From contig CM059975.1 in assembly GCA_030490835.1 (NCBI GenBank), positions 4,553,579-4,617,578 on the forward strand: a stretch of DNA of 64,000 nt, in the 5' to 3' direction. The first letter of the stretch is position 1. The number at the start of each line of letters is the position of its first letter. Positions 1 through 11,800 of this stretch are shown here, in pieces. Source of the stretch: Annona cherimola. Taxonomy: Eukaryota; Streptophyta; Magnoliopsida; Magnoliales; Annonaceae. The translations under genes were made by a program, and so were the position numbers. The notes beneath the pieces were generated by a model, which was not told the origin of the DNA, searched no databases, and was given only the letters and a program-made list of their open reading frames with translations.

Positions 1-930
1 CTATGGTCTATCTTTAATTTGACTTTGAAATCCCCGCACAGGCACAAGTGGGTTAGGTTCGGATATAATTTATCCTACCCATTAGAGCGTAGTCATTTTC
101 ATTTTCAGCTCCGATTTCAACTCGGTTATTTTAATACTTAAATACAATATTTTTAATTTTTTGAATATTTAAATATAGTAGTTTCAAAAAATAAAATATT
201 TTTTAAAAAAATTCTATATTATTTTAAATAATATAAAGCAATTTTTATTTATATTTCATAACCATAAGTTTATCATTTACATATGTTACCGCTTACATTA
301 TTATATAAACAAAATATCTAATATAAACTATCACAGCCCAACTATTAACAATATTGATAAATTAAAATAACAATTCATAAGTTTATTTACAAAAAGATTT
401 TGAAAGTTAATGACAAATAAAAAATTGAATTAGTTTTCATCGAAAAAAAAATTGAATTAGTTTCTTCTTTCACAGTCCACAACTTCACACAAGATTTACA
501 ATGCGCATATAATATATACTTATATACATACTTTTTTCATAAGAACTCATATACATAATTAATTAATCATATGAATGCCTGTGCGGGTTAGTTCATAATA
601 TCTAAAATATCTATTTGAGGGACATGTAATATTTTTTAACCATATTTATACCCAAAGATAATATTTTCTGTCCTTGGAATCTGTATCCAAGTTGTACATT
701 TAGTTTCATATCATTTGAAGAGAACACAATTAGAACTGTCCTTGCTTTTGTGACACGGACTACAACGATTCGATAACTCTCAGTAACGTAGTTCGTTACC
801 TTTTTGTGAGATGGCGGCGGAACGTAAACTCTTCTGATCCGCTTTCTGCTTCTTGTTCCGCTAAAACCACGGCAACGTCAAAGCCAAAAAACACACTCTC
901 CGAGCGTGGTCACCTCGGAAGTGGAAGTAG
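1..930. other. AT-rich intergenic DNA, no gene seen
   Basis: This stretch has no coding frame I can support. The first 130 bases contain wording typical of hAT-like repeats (a 'gggttaggttcgg' segment and 'caactcgg'), so the left edge may cut through such an element. A short duplicated segment (ttgaattagtttt with its poly-A neighbour) lies near 420-462. The rest is simple AT-rich sequence. Confidence 0.5.
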
Positions 931-934
931 AGTA

Positions 935-1560
935 AACCCATCCACCCGCTTCGTCCAACCTATTTATAAGTGAGTTTGGGTTAAAATTTTAAATAAATAA
1001 ATTATGTTTAGGTTAAAATTTTAAATAAATAAATTATGATCGGTTAAAATTTTAAATAAATAAATTATGATCTGCTAACTCATTTGACCATTTAATTAAA
1101 TAAATGGATCAGAATTGAGATTTTATAACTTGTCAACCCGTTTAGTAACTCATTTAACCTATTTAATGCGTTTAATTCATTCAACTCATTTAACTCGTTT
1201 AACTCATTAAAGTTATATATATATATACATGTAAACTTCTTGATTATTTTTCCTCCTTAGGTTTTCCTTCAGCCACCTAATTTTTTATTTTTCTATTACT
1301 GTGCTAATTTCATTTTTCAGTTACTGTCCTATTTCCATTTCACCTACACTGAAAATACTCTCTCGTCTCTCCCTGCGAGATCATTATCTACTAAAGTCTA
1401 GACTTTTAGGTTTGCTATACAACTCGTTAACAACTCACCAACCCATTTATTAAATGGGTTGTAAATGAGTTATGATTGATATTTTTTAAATAGATTAATA
1501 AAATGATTTAGGTTAAGATATTTTAAATTAGTTAGTATTATGATCTGTTAACACCCTACT
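935..1560. repeat. hAT-like non-autonomous repeat (family F)
   Basis: The segment is built from variants of 'aacccgtttaactcattta' and contains three direct copies of a unit of about 30 bp (gttaaaattttaaataaat followed by aaattatg) at about 980-1070. It ends with 'gatctgttaacaccctac', which closely matches the end of a related segment at 46230-46545 ('gatccgttaacactcctac'). Such ends are common in short non-autonomous plant hAT-type elements. Exact borders and target duplication are not resolved. Confidence 0.5.
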
Positions 1561-2311
1561 CGGAAGTCCTCCTCACCCACACACTATTCTACTTCATCTC
1601 CAATGTCAGCTAATTCTCAACGCAGGCGTATCAATCCCATTTCTAGAATGGAGAACCAGCCAAAATCATATCCGAAGGTTGGGAATTTTTTAGTTTCATT
1701 AAATCCTCCGAGGGCAGTAAGCATCTGTTCAGATTAATTTGATTGTTATTAAAAACGTACCCTTTATTTCCAGGAGCCATCATCCCGATTTGCACTTCAA
1801 AGCGGTCAGCCGAGGAATACGTCCGAAATTAGTGACCACAACAGGGCTTGGTATCCGATTCCAAGGTGCAGGTGCAGCTCGATCCAAGATTCTCAAACCA
1901 TAGCACCAGAATGGAATCTCATTGTCATATGATCATATCAGTGCACGGAGGTGTGGTTTCTGTGTTGGCTTTGCTGAGATGCCAAAGTGGAAAAATCTAG
2001 GCTAGCTGTAAATGCCTGCGCCTAAAAACGAGGACACTGGACGACATGCTCAAGGTATTCCAGAAGAAAATGAATGGCCCTTCAATTTCCATGCATCGTC
2101 CTCCTCGTATTTATCATCTTATTTTCACTAGAAGACAACGTAACTCACGCATTTAATCTCTTTGTCCAGTTTCATCAAAAAAAAAAAAAAAAAAATCTCT
2201 TTGTCCAGCCTCTCCCACACGTCATGTATGATGTATGTATGCATGTAGTCATCTACTTTCTGGCTTTCTCCCATCTCTGTCAAGCTCATCAGCTGATCGA
2301 TCAGCAGCTTC
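1561..2311. other. Upstream region of the first serine-rich gene
   Basis: No separate gene is recognised. The last 260 bases resemble the DNA upstream of the paralogue at 5546: both contain 'ccagaagaaaatgaatg' (about 2059 and 5372), followed by a pyrimidine-rich leader ending in 'cttcatggacga'. The duplicated block therefore includes promoter and 5' leader. An A-run lies at about 2178-2195. Confidence 0.5.
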
Positions 2312-2764
2312 ATGGACGAAAAAGGGGCTCCGTCGCTTTTTCGATCACCGGCTGCCTTCCCCGCGCCGCCCAGCATCAGCAGCGAGGACTCGCTGACCAA
2401 GCCGACTTCGAACAAAGACAGCAGCAGCAACAGTATCGCCGGCGGGTATTTGCGGCTGGAGCGGGGTTCCAAATGCTCCTCCGACGGCGCGGGGAAAGCA
2501 GCCCCCGCGGGGCCTGCTCCAGCAAATGGCCCCGTGAAACCAGTGGTCAAGCATGTACGGTTCAGATCACGCGACGATATTGTTCCGTCGCCGCCGAGGA
2601 CGAAGTTCATGCTCTCGCCCGCGAGCTGTGGCATTTTTTTCCGGTCGTTGGTGGCCGGATGCAGAGAATGCCACGGCCTTGAACCGTCGTCGGAAGTAGA
2701 AGGACGAGTGCCGCGACCATCGAAGACGGCTTCCAGTAGAATCCCGCCTGGCACTTGTGTCTGA
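2312..2764 (+). CDS. Short serine-rich MAKR/BKI1-related protein, copy 1
   Basis: This intronless frame encodes 150 residues and is a shorter paralogue of the gene at 5546-6259. The start was chosen because 'cttcATGGACGA' is shared by both copies. The two proteins share a basic block, VKPVVKHVRFRSRDDI (about residues 75-90), then a PSP/LSP segment, CGIF.RS and a C-terminal CRECHGLEPS motif. Copy 1 lacks the SPAD..F..G.LLP motif of copy 2, most of the serine run, and the second basic stretch before CGIF. Plant proteins with the SPAD/LLP motif, serine clusters and a CRxCHxxEPS tail are often labelled membrane-associated kinase regulators, related to BKI1 of brassinosteroid signalling. That assignment is from remembered family features. 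Loss of the SPAD motif makes the function of copy 1 doubtful; it could be a decaying duplicate with an intact frame. Confidence 0.62.
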   Translation: MDEKGAPSLFRSPAAFPAPPSISSEDSLTKPTSNKDSSSNSIAGGYLRLERGSKCSSDGAGKAAPAGPAPANGPVKPVVKHVRFRSRDDIVPSPPRTKFMLSPASCGIFFRSLVAGCRECHGLEPSSEVEGRVPRPSKTASSRIPPGTCV

Positions 2765-3891
2765 CCTGCTGCTGGCATGTGCACAGAGGTTTTAACTAGT
2801 CGGATGATCGTAACCGTCCATTTTTGTTGATTTCGGTGGCCCCATTTGCATGGTTTGGGATTTAATTATTCCTTTGACGAAGCTTGGAATTGACTCCTAG
2901 ACAATTTGTTTGCATTCTTTTACTGTAGTTTGGTTTGATGATTGTGACCTGCAAAAAAAAAAAAAAAAATGGGGTTTTGTCTTCTTAACCACCGTTTTTC
3001 AACACTTGGCTATATTGATTTCAAAAATATTATGGCTTATCTTCTTTTAAAAAAATCTCTTGGAGTGTTGTGTAATTTGTTGTCGTATTCAGGTAAGCAG
3101 GTAAGCCAATTTTTAGACATAAACCGTAGGCACAAGAAGAGGGGTAGACGAAGTTGTTGTTGATTTTTTTTTTTTTTTTTTTTGGCCAACAAAAAAAAAA
3201 AAGAAGATGAAGAAGATGAAGGGTTAAGGCGAACGTCTATTTTATTGAGAAAAGTCTACGTTTCCCACAAAATCACCGGCCGAAAATGTTTAATAATGAA
3301 TATACAATTCCCAATTCATCTTTCAAAATTCGCTTTTCAACCCTCACAAAAAAAAAATCACATTTCACCAAATTCGAGCATCTGGTGCGTCACGATAAAT
3401 AAAAACAATTTCAGAAAGACATTTCCAGCAATAAAATTTATTTCATGATAGTAGATTTATTATACTATTAATTAAAATATTTAAATATATTAGATAAATG
3501 AAAAATTAATTTTTTCAAATGCAACAGGAGGATGAATTATGATATATTTTTGGAATAAACATTATGTATATACGTTGTATTTTTTGATGCGGTTCACTCC
3601 GTGCATCCTTTGAAATTAGACATTTAAATATGGAACGAATAAATTATATTTTAAATAAAATAATTATTTAAATGTAATACGTACGGCCTAATCAATACTT
3701 AGGTACATTTATAGGTTTTCTGTATTTTAGTCTCTCCAACTATGCGTATTTATTTTTAATTTACGAATTTACCATATTTGTTTTTCAAGCCACAGAAGTT
3801 TGCCTTCTTTGCATTTTAGATTTTGCATCAAAACACTCAACTAACTGCTATTGTTTGTAATGAAAAGTCTAAAATACCCTTATGACTTATA
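2765..3891. other. Spacer downstream of copy 1, homopolymer-rich
   Basis: No gene is supported. The stretch has poly-A runs near 2953-2969 and 3190-3201 and a poly-T run near 3164-3183, consistent with decayed retroposon tails. Short open frames here are low-complexity lysine or lysine/glutamate strings from the A-runs. Confidence 0.45.
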
Positions 3892-4148
3892 GAGTGTTTA
3901 TTTACAGTGAAAACATTAAAATTTTTCAATGTAAATTTTTTATATTTTATAATTATCCTATTTTTAATTAATTTTTCACTTCTCATATGTAACTATCCTA
4001 CTTTTCAATCATCTCTATACAACTACTCATATATTTAACTATATATTTTAACTTTATTCTTTATACTCTTCATCATTAACCCCTATTATATTACATTATT
4101 TTTTCTTATTTTAAAAATTTTTAGTTTTATTGCTTCCAAAACACATCC
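3892..4148. mobile_element. Tourist-like MITE, family A copy
   Basis: This is a diverged copy of the family best seen at 30000-30213. It begins 'gagtgtttatttac' and ends 'ccaaaacacatcc', followed by TTA. Between them is the family's internal wording: 'ataattatcctattttt', then 'acaactactcatatattta' and 'tattttaactttattcttt'. It is non-coding. Confidence 0.6.
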
Positions 4149-4151
4149 TTA

Positions 4152-5545
4152 ATTGAGCTGAGTGGACATGTTCCGGAGTCAATTTATATATGAAGTTAAC
4201 AACAGGGTTTAAAATGCAAACGAGGCAAATTTCTATCAAATACATGAGACTTGTGGATTAAAAAGCTAATACATATAGTTATATGAACTAAAATGAAAAT
4301 AACCCTACAATCCGCTTACAAATTTGTGGGTGTTAATATTTGGACGGATGGTTTTCGTAACCATAAAAAGCGCACCACATATTGATGATGTAAGTCTTCG
4401 TAATATTTTAAATATAAAATAAGGCATCCATATTAAAAAAAAAAGCACTTACTAAGAAGAGTACTATTAATTCTGCAGTTGAAATTATATTACGAATGTA
4501 GAAAATTTATATCAAGCTGTGTTCTCTCGCCGTCATTTTTTAATGACTCTCATCAATAATGCATACTTTCCCCGATCAAAATAATAATAATGCATACTTT
4601 GATGCAATGATGAAAAAATAAAGCCTCAACCTTTTCATGATATCGCCCTAGATAGCTTATTAATTCACATATTTTTTTTGATCGATGATTCTCAACTTAC
4701 TATTTCGTTCCTAATTTTGAAGCGGGCACCCAAGCTGTGATCTCTTTTTCGTTAGGATTTTTTTCTTCTGGTCATTCTATCATCCACATATTTTTCTTCA
4801 AGTCTTAACATTTTAAAACAATCTCCCCCTCTCGTGGACTTTTGAGTTTTGAGAGGCTCTTTCCTTTCTTCCATATACATGTTTTTTTTTGAAAACGACT
4901 ATAAGATTTTTGTTTTTAAAATTTATTAAAAAAGATACACATATTTAAAAATAATAAAATTTTTTTTCCAAATATCGTACGTATGTGCATGATTCAAAAT
5001 TTCCTTCAGTTCTAAATCGTTGTCAATCTTACTAGGGTAAGTGAAAGTGGTGGAGGAAGCCCGTTTCAGCTCCATCACGTTCAGAAACTCTGAATGCTGT
5101 TCCTCGGGTTCTACTTCTAACCGAAAGATAGCAACCAACAAACTGTTTGCTCACTTCACATGCATGCGTTGTCTCGTATGACTGGCACCAATTGTCTTGA
5201 TTTTTGTCCTTTGTACAAGGGCAGGACGAAATTATCTACGATCGCGTCGAAATTCCCGTTATCTCTACCCACACTTAAAACAACGACGTTGGTCTTCAAA
5301 AAAAAAAAAAAAAAACAACGATGTTGGACATGCATGCTTTTTAAGCTAATAATATTATATTGTAGATTCCTTCCAGAAGAAAATGAATGAATTGCCCTGT
5401 CACGCATTCCCCTTGTTATTATCGTCGTCATTTACCAGATGCCAAATATACAACGTAATCTCTTTCCCATCATCTCTCCAAGCCACATATGTATATATGG
5501 CCGTCTGCTCTCGCTTCCCAGTCTCTCAACCTCATTATCAACTTC
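4152..5545. other. Spacer and promoter region of copy 2
   Basis: The first kilobase is AT-rich without a recognisable gene. From about 5360 the DNA parallels the upstream region of copy 1. A TATATAT string at about 5490-5499 lies about 50 bases before the chosen start codon and could be a TATA element or part of the leader. An A-run lies at 5299-5315. Confidence 0.4.
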
Positions 5546-6259
5546 ATGGACGATATCCAGCACAAGTCGAGCATGGCCCATGACCGCGACGACGATGCCT
5601 TCTCTTTCGAGGCGATGGAGACCCCCCAAGACAAAGCCATGTTGAGTGAAGAAAGGCCTCTGACGCCTTCCGATTCGCCCGCCGACTTCCTCTTTGCCAA
5701 CGGCCACCTCCTGCCGCATGCTTTCCACCCGCCGCCCGATTCCTTTCGGAAATCCATCAGCAAGGCTTCCCTGACTTCCTCCTCCTCTAAAGGCAGCAGC
5801 AGCAGTAGCAGCAGCAGAAGCAGCAGAAGCAACAGCACCGGAGGGAATTCCCAACTGGACACTGACTCCAAATCCTCCTCCGACGATGCGGAAAAGGATG
5901 TCCCGCCGGTGAAACCAGTGATCAAGCACGTAAGGTTCAGATCACGCGACGATATTGCTCCGTCGCCGACGAGGTGGCACCTTATGCTGTCGCCTGGGAG
6001 GGAGTCGTCGGCGGAGTTGTCTCCCCGCTGCCGCCTGGCCAACGGCAAAGAGAGACAAGATCGCCGTAGAAGGAATCCCCAGCACACGAATCGGTCTTCA
6101 GGGAAGTCGTCGGCGGGCTGCGGAATTTTCCGTTCTTTTGTGTATGCGTGCAGAGAATGCCACGCTCTTGAACCGTCGATTCAGGCAGAAATTAGACGAG
6201 CGCCGCCAAACACGATGGCTTTAGCAGAGTGCAGAGTCCAGTCTCCGCCTTATGTCTGA
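5546..6259 (+). CDS. Serine-rich MAKR/BKI1-related protein, copy 2
   Basis: This intronless frame encodes 237 residues. An upstream in-frame ATG exists at 5489, but the start at 5546 is preferred because the 'cttcATGGACGA' context is shared with the paralogue at 2312. Visible features in order: an acidic N terminus; SPADFLFANGHLLP at about 44-57, similar to the SPAD..F..G.LLP signature I recall in BKI1 and membrane-associated kinase regulators; a dense serine/arginine tract at about 75-105; an acidic DSKSSSDDAEKD segment; a basic block KPVIKHVRFRSRDD; a second basic stretch (KERQDRRRRN); and CGIFRSFVYACRECHALEPS near residue 200. BKI1-type proteins bind the plasma membrane through basic residues and restrain receptor kinases. 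Here that role is inference, and the basic blocks would be the candidate membrane anchor. No transmembrane segment or signal peptide is seen. Confidence 0.72.
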   Translation: MDDIQHKSSMAHDRDDDAFSFEAMETPQDKAMLSEERPLTPSDSPADFLFANGHLLPHAFHPPPDSFRKSISKASLTSSSSKGSSSSSSSRSSRSNSTGGNSQLDTDSKSSSDDAEKDVPPVKPVIKHVRFRSRDDIAPSPTRWHLMLSPGRESSAELSPRCRLANGKERQDRRRRNPQHTNRSSGKSSAGCGIFRSFVYACRECHALEPSIQAEIRRAPPNTMALAECRVQSPPYV

Positions 6260-6779
6260 CCGGCATCTAATGGCTTGCCGTCGATATGATACCCAGCTGC
6301 AGATCTAGATATCCATGAAGGCGAACTCGTCGGACGATCCCAACCGTCGATCGTTGTGTATTTGATTATCCATGAACAAGTTACTTGTCCTCTCTTATCG
6401 TAGTTAGTCACCATGTACCACTGTAGTAGTTAATCACCATGGAGCACCGTAGCAGCAGTTTGGTTTTATGATTCTTATATAAACCGAGAATGCTTCAGTG
6501 TACCTTTTTTTCAATTTTAGTTTTTTACAATATGGATGTTTGATGAGAAAAGGTCATGACATAGTGCACCCGAGTGCATTTACTATCGGTGCGTCTCAAT
6601 GGTGCCAAAATCCATTTATTATTATTTTTTTAATTTTTTTTTGTAAAACTATTAATTTAAGTATATTTGACATGCATATAATTTTTATTATTTTTAAGAT
6701 TTGAATACATTTTTTTGAATTTTTAAAAAGCAATGGTATTTTTGTAACTCGGCACCTGTATTTGGTGATGCTCGAACGA
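6260..6779. repeat. AT-rich spacer with half a foldback element
   Basis: No gene is supported. At about 6560-6770 the wording ('cacccgagtgcattta', 'taatttaagtatatttgaca', 'tcggcacctgtatttggtg') resembles one arm of the foldback family C seen complete at 16316-16640 and 43865-44174. The second arm is missing or too diverged to see. Confidence 0.4.
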
Positions 6780-7165
6780 AAAATCTACACCATTTATTTT
6801 ATTTAGTATCATTTATATTATCATAAGATTACTGTATATGCCTCTATTTATAAATGTATAGAATCAACATAATAAAATAATTTAATATTAAATATCGATT
6901 TTAAATAGTATTTTCAACATTTAAATCATCTAAAATATCATTACTATATGGATAACTAATTCTACAAAGTGTTATTACATTTTAATATATGTAAAATATA
7001 TTTTTAAGTATTTTCTTTAATTTACACATGAATATACTTATTTTTGAGCAAATGTGGCCCTATGTACGTATCCACATTTGATTTGAATGAAACTTAATTT
7101 CCTAACTATATAAATGATGTTGAATTACTTAAATATAATAAATAAATTAAATTTTACATCAATTA
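6780..7165. repeat. Family B AT-rich repeat, diverged copy
   Basis: The wording 'atttagtatcatttatatt', 'aataaaataatttaatatt' and 'cattttaatatatgtaaaa' matches repeats at 20395-20635, 42205-42440, 49020-50525 and 58020-58450. It is non-coding. Borders are approximate. Confidence 0.45.
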
Positions 7166-7313
7166 TCAACATCTAAAATATAAAAGGAGTTACATAGAAT
7201 TATTTTTATATAACTTGTTTACATACAAGTGGAACCCAGTATAAACATTAGTGCCACATGCTTTTCTAGGACTATAGTTACAATTTTCTTAAAAGGAAAA
7301 TTCTTAACAACTT

Positions 7314-7593
7314 AAACTTTATGGTTTCACGACCCTGTTGTTGGTGGAGCGTCCGGAGTAGAGGTCTACAGTTCGAATCCCACCTTGGGATTTCAAAGAA
7401 AATTTGTTGTGAAAGCAGTTGATCTCCCGTTCGGTTGGTAAAAACTGTGTCTTCCTACTTCTTTGGTGGAGCCGTGTCTTCAGATTTCTTAGGAGAGCTG
7501 TATGTCTCCCAATTTGTATGAATGTCTCAAAACTTCATTGAAATATGTGTTGAGAATACCCGTCAAAAAAAAAAAAAAAAACTTTATGGTTTC
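7314..7593 (+). mobile_element. tRNA-derived SINE with 15-bp target duplication and poly-A tail
   Basis: The body (about 7329-7578) is flanked by identical 15-bp copies of aaactttatggtttc at 7314-7328 and 7579-7593. Near its 5' end 'cagttcgaatcccacc' contains a perfect B-box (GTTCGAATC), preceded by 'ggtggagcgtccgg', an A-box-like segment, so the head derives from a tRNA gene and carries an internal Pol III promoter. The body ends in 'cccgtc' and a run of A. The intact duplication suggests a fairly recent LINE-mediated insertion. It is a different family from the Au SINE at 26356-26533. An open frame crossing it (7502-7735) is a by-product. Confidence 0.82.
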
Positions 7594-8882
7594 TAAGGAT
7601 AAATTTACTTTTTATCCCTTTTTTTTCAGATTTAAACCTCGCAGCAGCAAGGACAAGCTGACAGTTCTGAATCATTTATATAAATGGCATCATCCCTTAC
7701 TTCCGACTACATATCAGATTGGATTGCGGAAATAATTTTTAACAAGGGCCAGAACATGCGACCGGAAGCAAATATTGCAAACGTTGCTCAACAACCCAGT
7801 GACGATACATCCGTCTGGGTCTCGCGCCGGGCTTGCCGGCTAAACCCCAAGCCCCATGGAGCAGCAGGCTAACGTCTTCTACAGATGGTCAGGCATGCGG
7901 TAAATTACACAGGAAATTTCTCATCCAAATTGGAAATAGATCGCTTTTTAAAATAAAGTAGACGGCAATGGCTTGCATGGCCGGCCAATGTACCTGTCTT
8001 CCATCATAATATTGGCTCTTTACGCTATTGAAATTGGATTTTCCTAGCGTATAAAAATGGATCCCCTGGATTCGCTTTCTGCAATAGACCACCTGCATCT
8101 ATCATCTTGTTATTAAATTAGAATTGCTATTCCGCCTCTTCGGGAAACAGAATTTCCTGCTGCGTTCATCATTATTTAATTTAAATAACAAAGAATCCTT
8201 CTCCATTTGCCTGTTTATCATGAAAATTTATAACAAAGGGTATAGTTTTACTTCTAAAAAATGCTTATCAAGAAATGGCGCTTTAATTTTAGGTTTTTGT
8301 GTTTTTCGTCTTACATTGCCAAGCAAGTAGTACTAGGAAGATGTAAGAATGCAAGGAGCTCGGTGCACCCTTAAATAAGATTTGATTCTGAGTCTTATGT
8401 TCATAAGAGGCAAGCGATGAGAGAGCTTTCCCCCTTTATGGGTCCAACCTAGCTTGGCTTTGAAAATCAAAGCTATACAGATTTTTTTTAAATAAAAAAA
8501 AAAAAAAAGAGAAAAGAAAAAGGCATGTGTTTGGTTTGAGTGAATAGTAAAAGCCGCCCCCCAACCCCACTTTTTATTTTCTCCTCTTGAGGCAAAATCC
8601 GAATACCAATGCAGTAATGAGAGTTGAGAAATGGAAAAGAAAGAGAAGCACGAGGAGAATATGGCATCAGAAAGGACGAGCTTATGTCCTATTATTGCAA
8701 TTTCACCCACATTCACATGGTTAGCACGTTTCCATCAACAACTTTGTTCTAGCGTTCAGAACTGGCATGAATCCATCTTAACAAATATAAGAAACACATT
8801 TAAGAGAAACCACTCGATTCATTATAAATATACAACAATCTGAAAAGGCAGACGGTTTTGCAAGACAGAGAAACTAATAAGG
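7594..8882. other. Spacer and 3' region of the PP2C gene
   Basis: No additional gene is recognised. The part next to 8882 should contain the 3' untranslated region of the phosphatase on the - strand. An A-run lies at 8490-8509. Confidence 0.45.
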
Positions 8883-11800
8883 TCAGTGAAAGCACACAAC
8901 GATTACCGATATATCGTCCTTGCTCTTTCTGGCAAGGGCTTCTTCTGTTAGATGCTTTGCAGCCGACTGAGCATCCTTCTTATCTTTGATTGCATTTACT
9001 ACCTCTTCATTTGACATCACCTAAATGTGTCAAGGATGGCATTGAGACACAACTATAAATTCAAAACAAAATGCCAACAAATTATTCAATGGATTAGGGG
9101 GGCATCTGACCTTCCATAGTCCATCACTAGCTAAGATAAGGAACTCTGCGTCTGCATCCAACATTTCTACAACCACGTGTGGTTCTGAACTAAGATGATT
9201 TTTTAAGCTCTTATCACCAAAAGCCCTTGCCACTGCTAGCTGTCCATCAACACGGGGAACATCTCCTGCATTGGTAGCAATAGTTACGACAGAGATTATC
9301 TACTGCCTTCGTTGTAATAGTTATGAGAGAGATTAGTGCTTCCTCCAGTTCTCCTGAAATGTTGACTTGCGGATCCTTTATAGGCTTAGCTAAAGGAACA
9401 GGAAAAAAATGTCCAAGATGCAGGATTCTACATTTTGTAATAATCTGAATTCATTAAATCAAGTTATCATTATTTATAAGGATGATATCGCCCTCACAAT
9501 TTAATCACAACTGTATCAAAAATTAAGTGATATACAAGCTGACACATCCATCCAAGCATATATTTGGTCTGGAAACTGAGTTGGAAATTATTGTTCTCAT
9601 TCCCATCACATCTGAAAGTGAAACTAAACCGATTCATGATCACGATTATATGGAGGTCCATAGGTGCTCCTGCACCAGCATGGCACTAGATTGTTCATGT
9701 TCATGTCCACGATCATGCCTAAGATATCTTCCAAAAGAAATAAAAAAGATAAGAAAAAAATTAAAGGGGAAAGAATAAGAAAATGAAATCAAAGAAACAT
9801 GACACCCAGCATATGACAATTAGCAAGTCATGCAAAACAAAATGAGTCCAAAAAACAATAATAATAAATTCTGGTTACCTGGTAGATTTGATACAAAACC
9901 ACCTTTGCTCTCAATGGTCTCCCTTTCCCGACCTGGTTCATGGTCCACTGAAAGCTGTTTGGGCACCCCTTTCTTGCACAAGACTGCTCGAGAATCACCG
10001 ACATTAGCAACTATTAATTTCTCGCCATTGATTAATATAGCAGTGACAGCAGTTGACCCTCCCTTCCCCAGCTCCACTGCTTTCTCCAAAATCTTAACGT
10101 CTGTAAATTCATATGCTTTCTTCACTGCACTCTCTGGTTCAGTCCAAAAGTCAGGCTGACAACAGACAAAGGAACAGCAATCAGAAATCAAAACATTATT
10201 TCAATTTTCAAAAAGGGATGCTATTCACATGAATACACCAGAGAAAGGATTTAACATGGATGCAATGATCCATGTAACTGAGATTAGAGTCCATTCTAAT
10301 GTAACTGTTACTTGTTTTTAATTCCAATTGTTCGTTTTCTTACCCTGGCTTGGATTCCATTGCTAAAATGAACTTGACAATTGGTATTTCAGCCAAGATA
10401 GATGGGATGCTATTCACATGAATACACACCTGAGAAAGAATTTAACAAGGATGCAATGATCCATGTAACTGAGATTAGAGCCCATTCTTCAAGGGTCAAA
10501 CATGGCCTCTAAGTAAAGCTACTTCGTAGTACAGGCCAAAAAGTAGCTGTTACTTATTTTTCTCCAATTGTTCGTTTTGCTTACCATGAATTGGATTCCA
10601 TTGCTAAAATGAACTGGACAATTGGTATGAGGATTTTAGAGGATCATTTCACTAACTGGATACTCCATGTGTCCAATGTCAGACCTGTGAAGTTTCATTT
10701 TCCATCCTGCTTATTAGTCCTCTCAGTGCAGTCTTTTTTTACAGAAGAAGGATGCAAGAACCTGCAGATGCAATATATGGAACTAGGCACATACCTCATT
10801 CAGGATATTATCAAACAGATGTGACTGAAGGTAATCTGGAACATCATGACCTAAATGGCCATCAAATATTGCAAATAGACCCAGCTCTCTGTCATTTACG
10901 GTCTTGAATTTTGCCACTAGATAGTCTTCCATTGCATGATTGGATTTCCCCTTGACCAAGTGGTAACCATGTGAGACATACCTGCCGGACATCTTGGACT
11001 TGCCTTTCCCTGTGTCTGGTGCAGATGAACCAAGTCCAACCTTTTCCTAAAAAGAAATATAAAAAATAGAGTCACTTCTTGGTACGTCTAGGACAATTAA
11101 GCAAACATGTACTATCAGGGAAATATCTGAACTATCCTATCAGGTTAGTTTCAAAACTGATTTTGATATCTTCTTCTTTATTTTATTCTATATTGTTCAC
11201 TCATTATCTCTTGTTAGCAAATCCATCAATCATTCATTTGACATGATGTTAAAGCATGATGAATATCTACTTTGCCAAAAGGAACATGACAGACCATGTT
11301 GATTATCAGGCAGAGGCAATGTAGAGCATATCACCCACAAGAAAAGGTAGTAAAACCAAGCTTTCAAATTATCAATATGTTGCCTGCTACCATGCTGTTA
11401 AAAAATAAGCAGTTTCCATGGAAATCTTCAGATATAATGTTGCTGCTTGATTGAGGGATGGAGGCCACTATCAAATGATTGGCCACATTAGTGATGCATT
11501 GACAACAAAAATGGGTCAAGCACAACAAAAGGCCTATGTGTAGTGATGGAGGTCATGGCGGAAGCCAGCAGAAAATGCAACTGCACTGCCGTATGCTGGA
11601 GAAAAATGAGAAAAGCGCTCTAAAGAAAATTGGGAAAATATCTGAATAGAGCCAGCAGAAATATGCAAATGCGGCAGGAGAAAAATGAGAAATGCACTCA
11701 AAAGAAAATCGGGAACATATCTGAACAAATGAAGATGATGGTTGAGGGAAGTGTTTATTTTACTTTCTTCCATGAACAAAGATAAAAACACCGACCATGA

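Noticed and set aside
2074..2784. Long frames on both strands over the first serine-rich gene
   Set aside because: They are shadows of the supported frame at 2312-2764, carry poly-A-derived lysine or phenylalanine runs and match no family.
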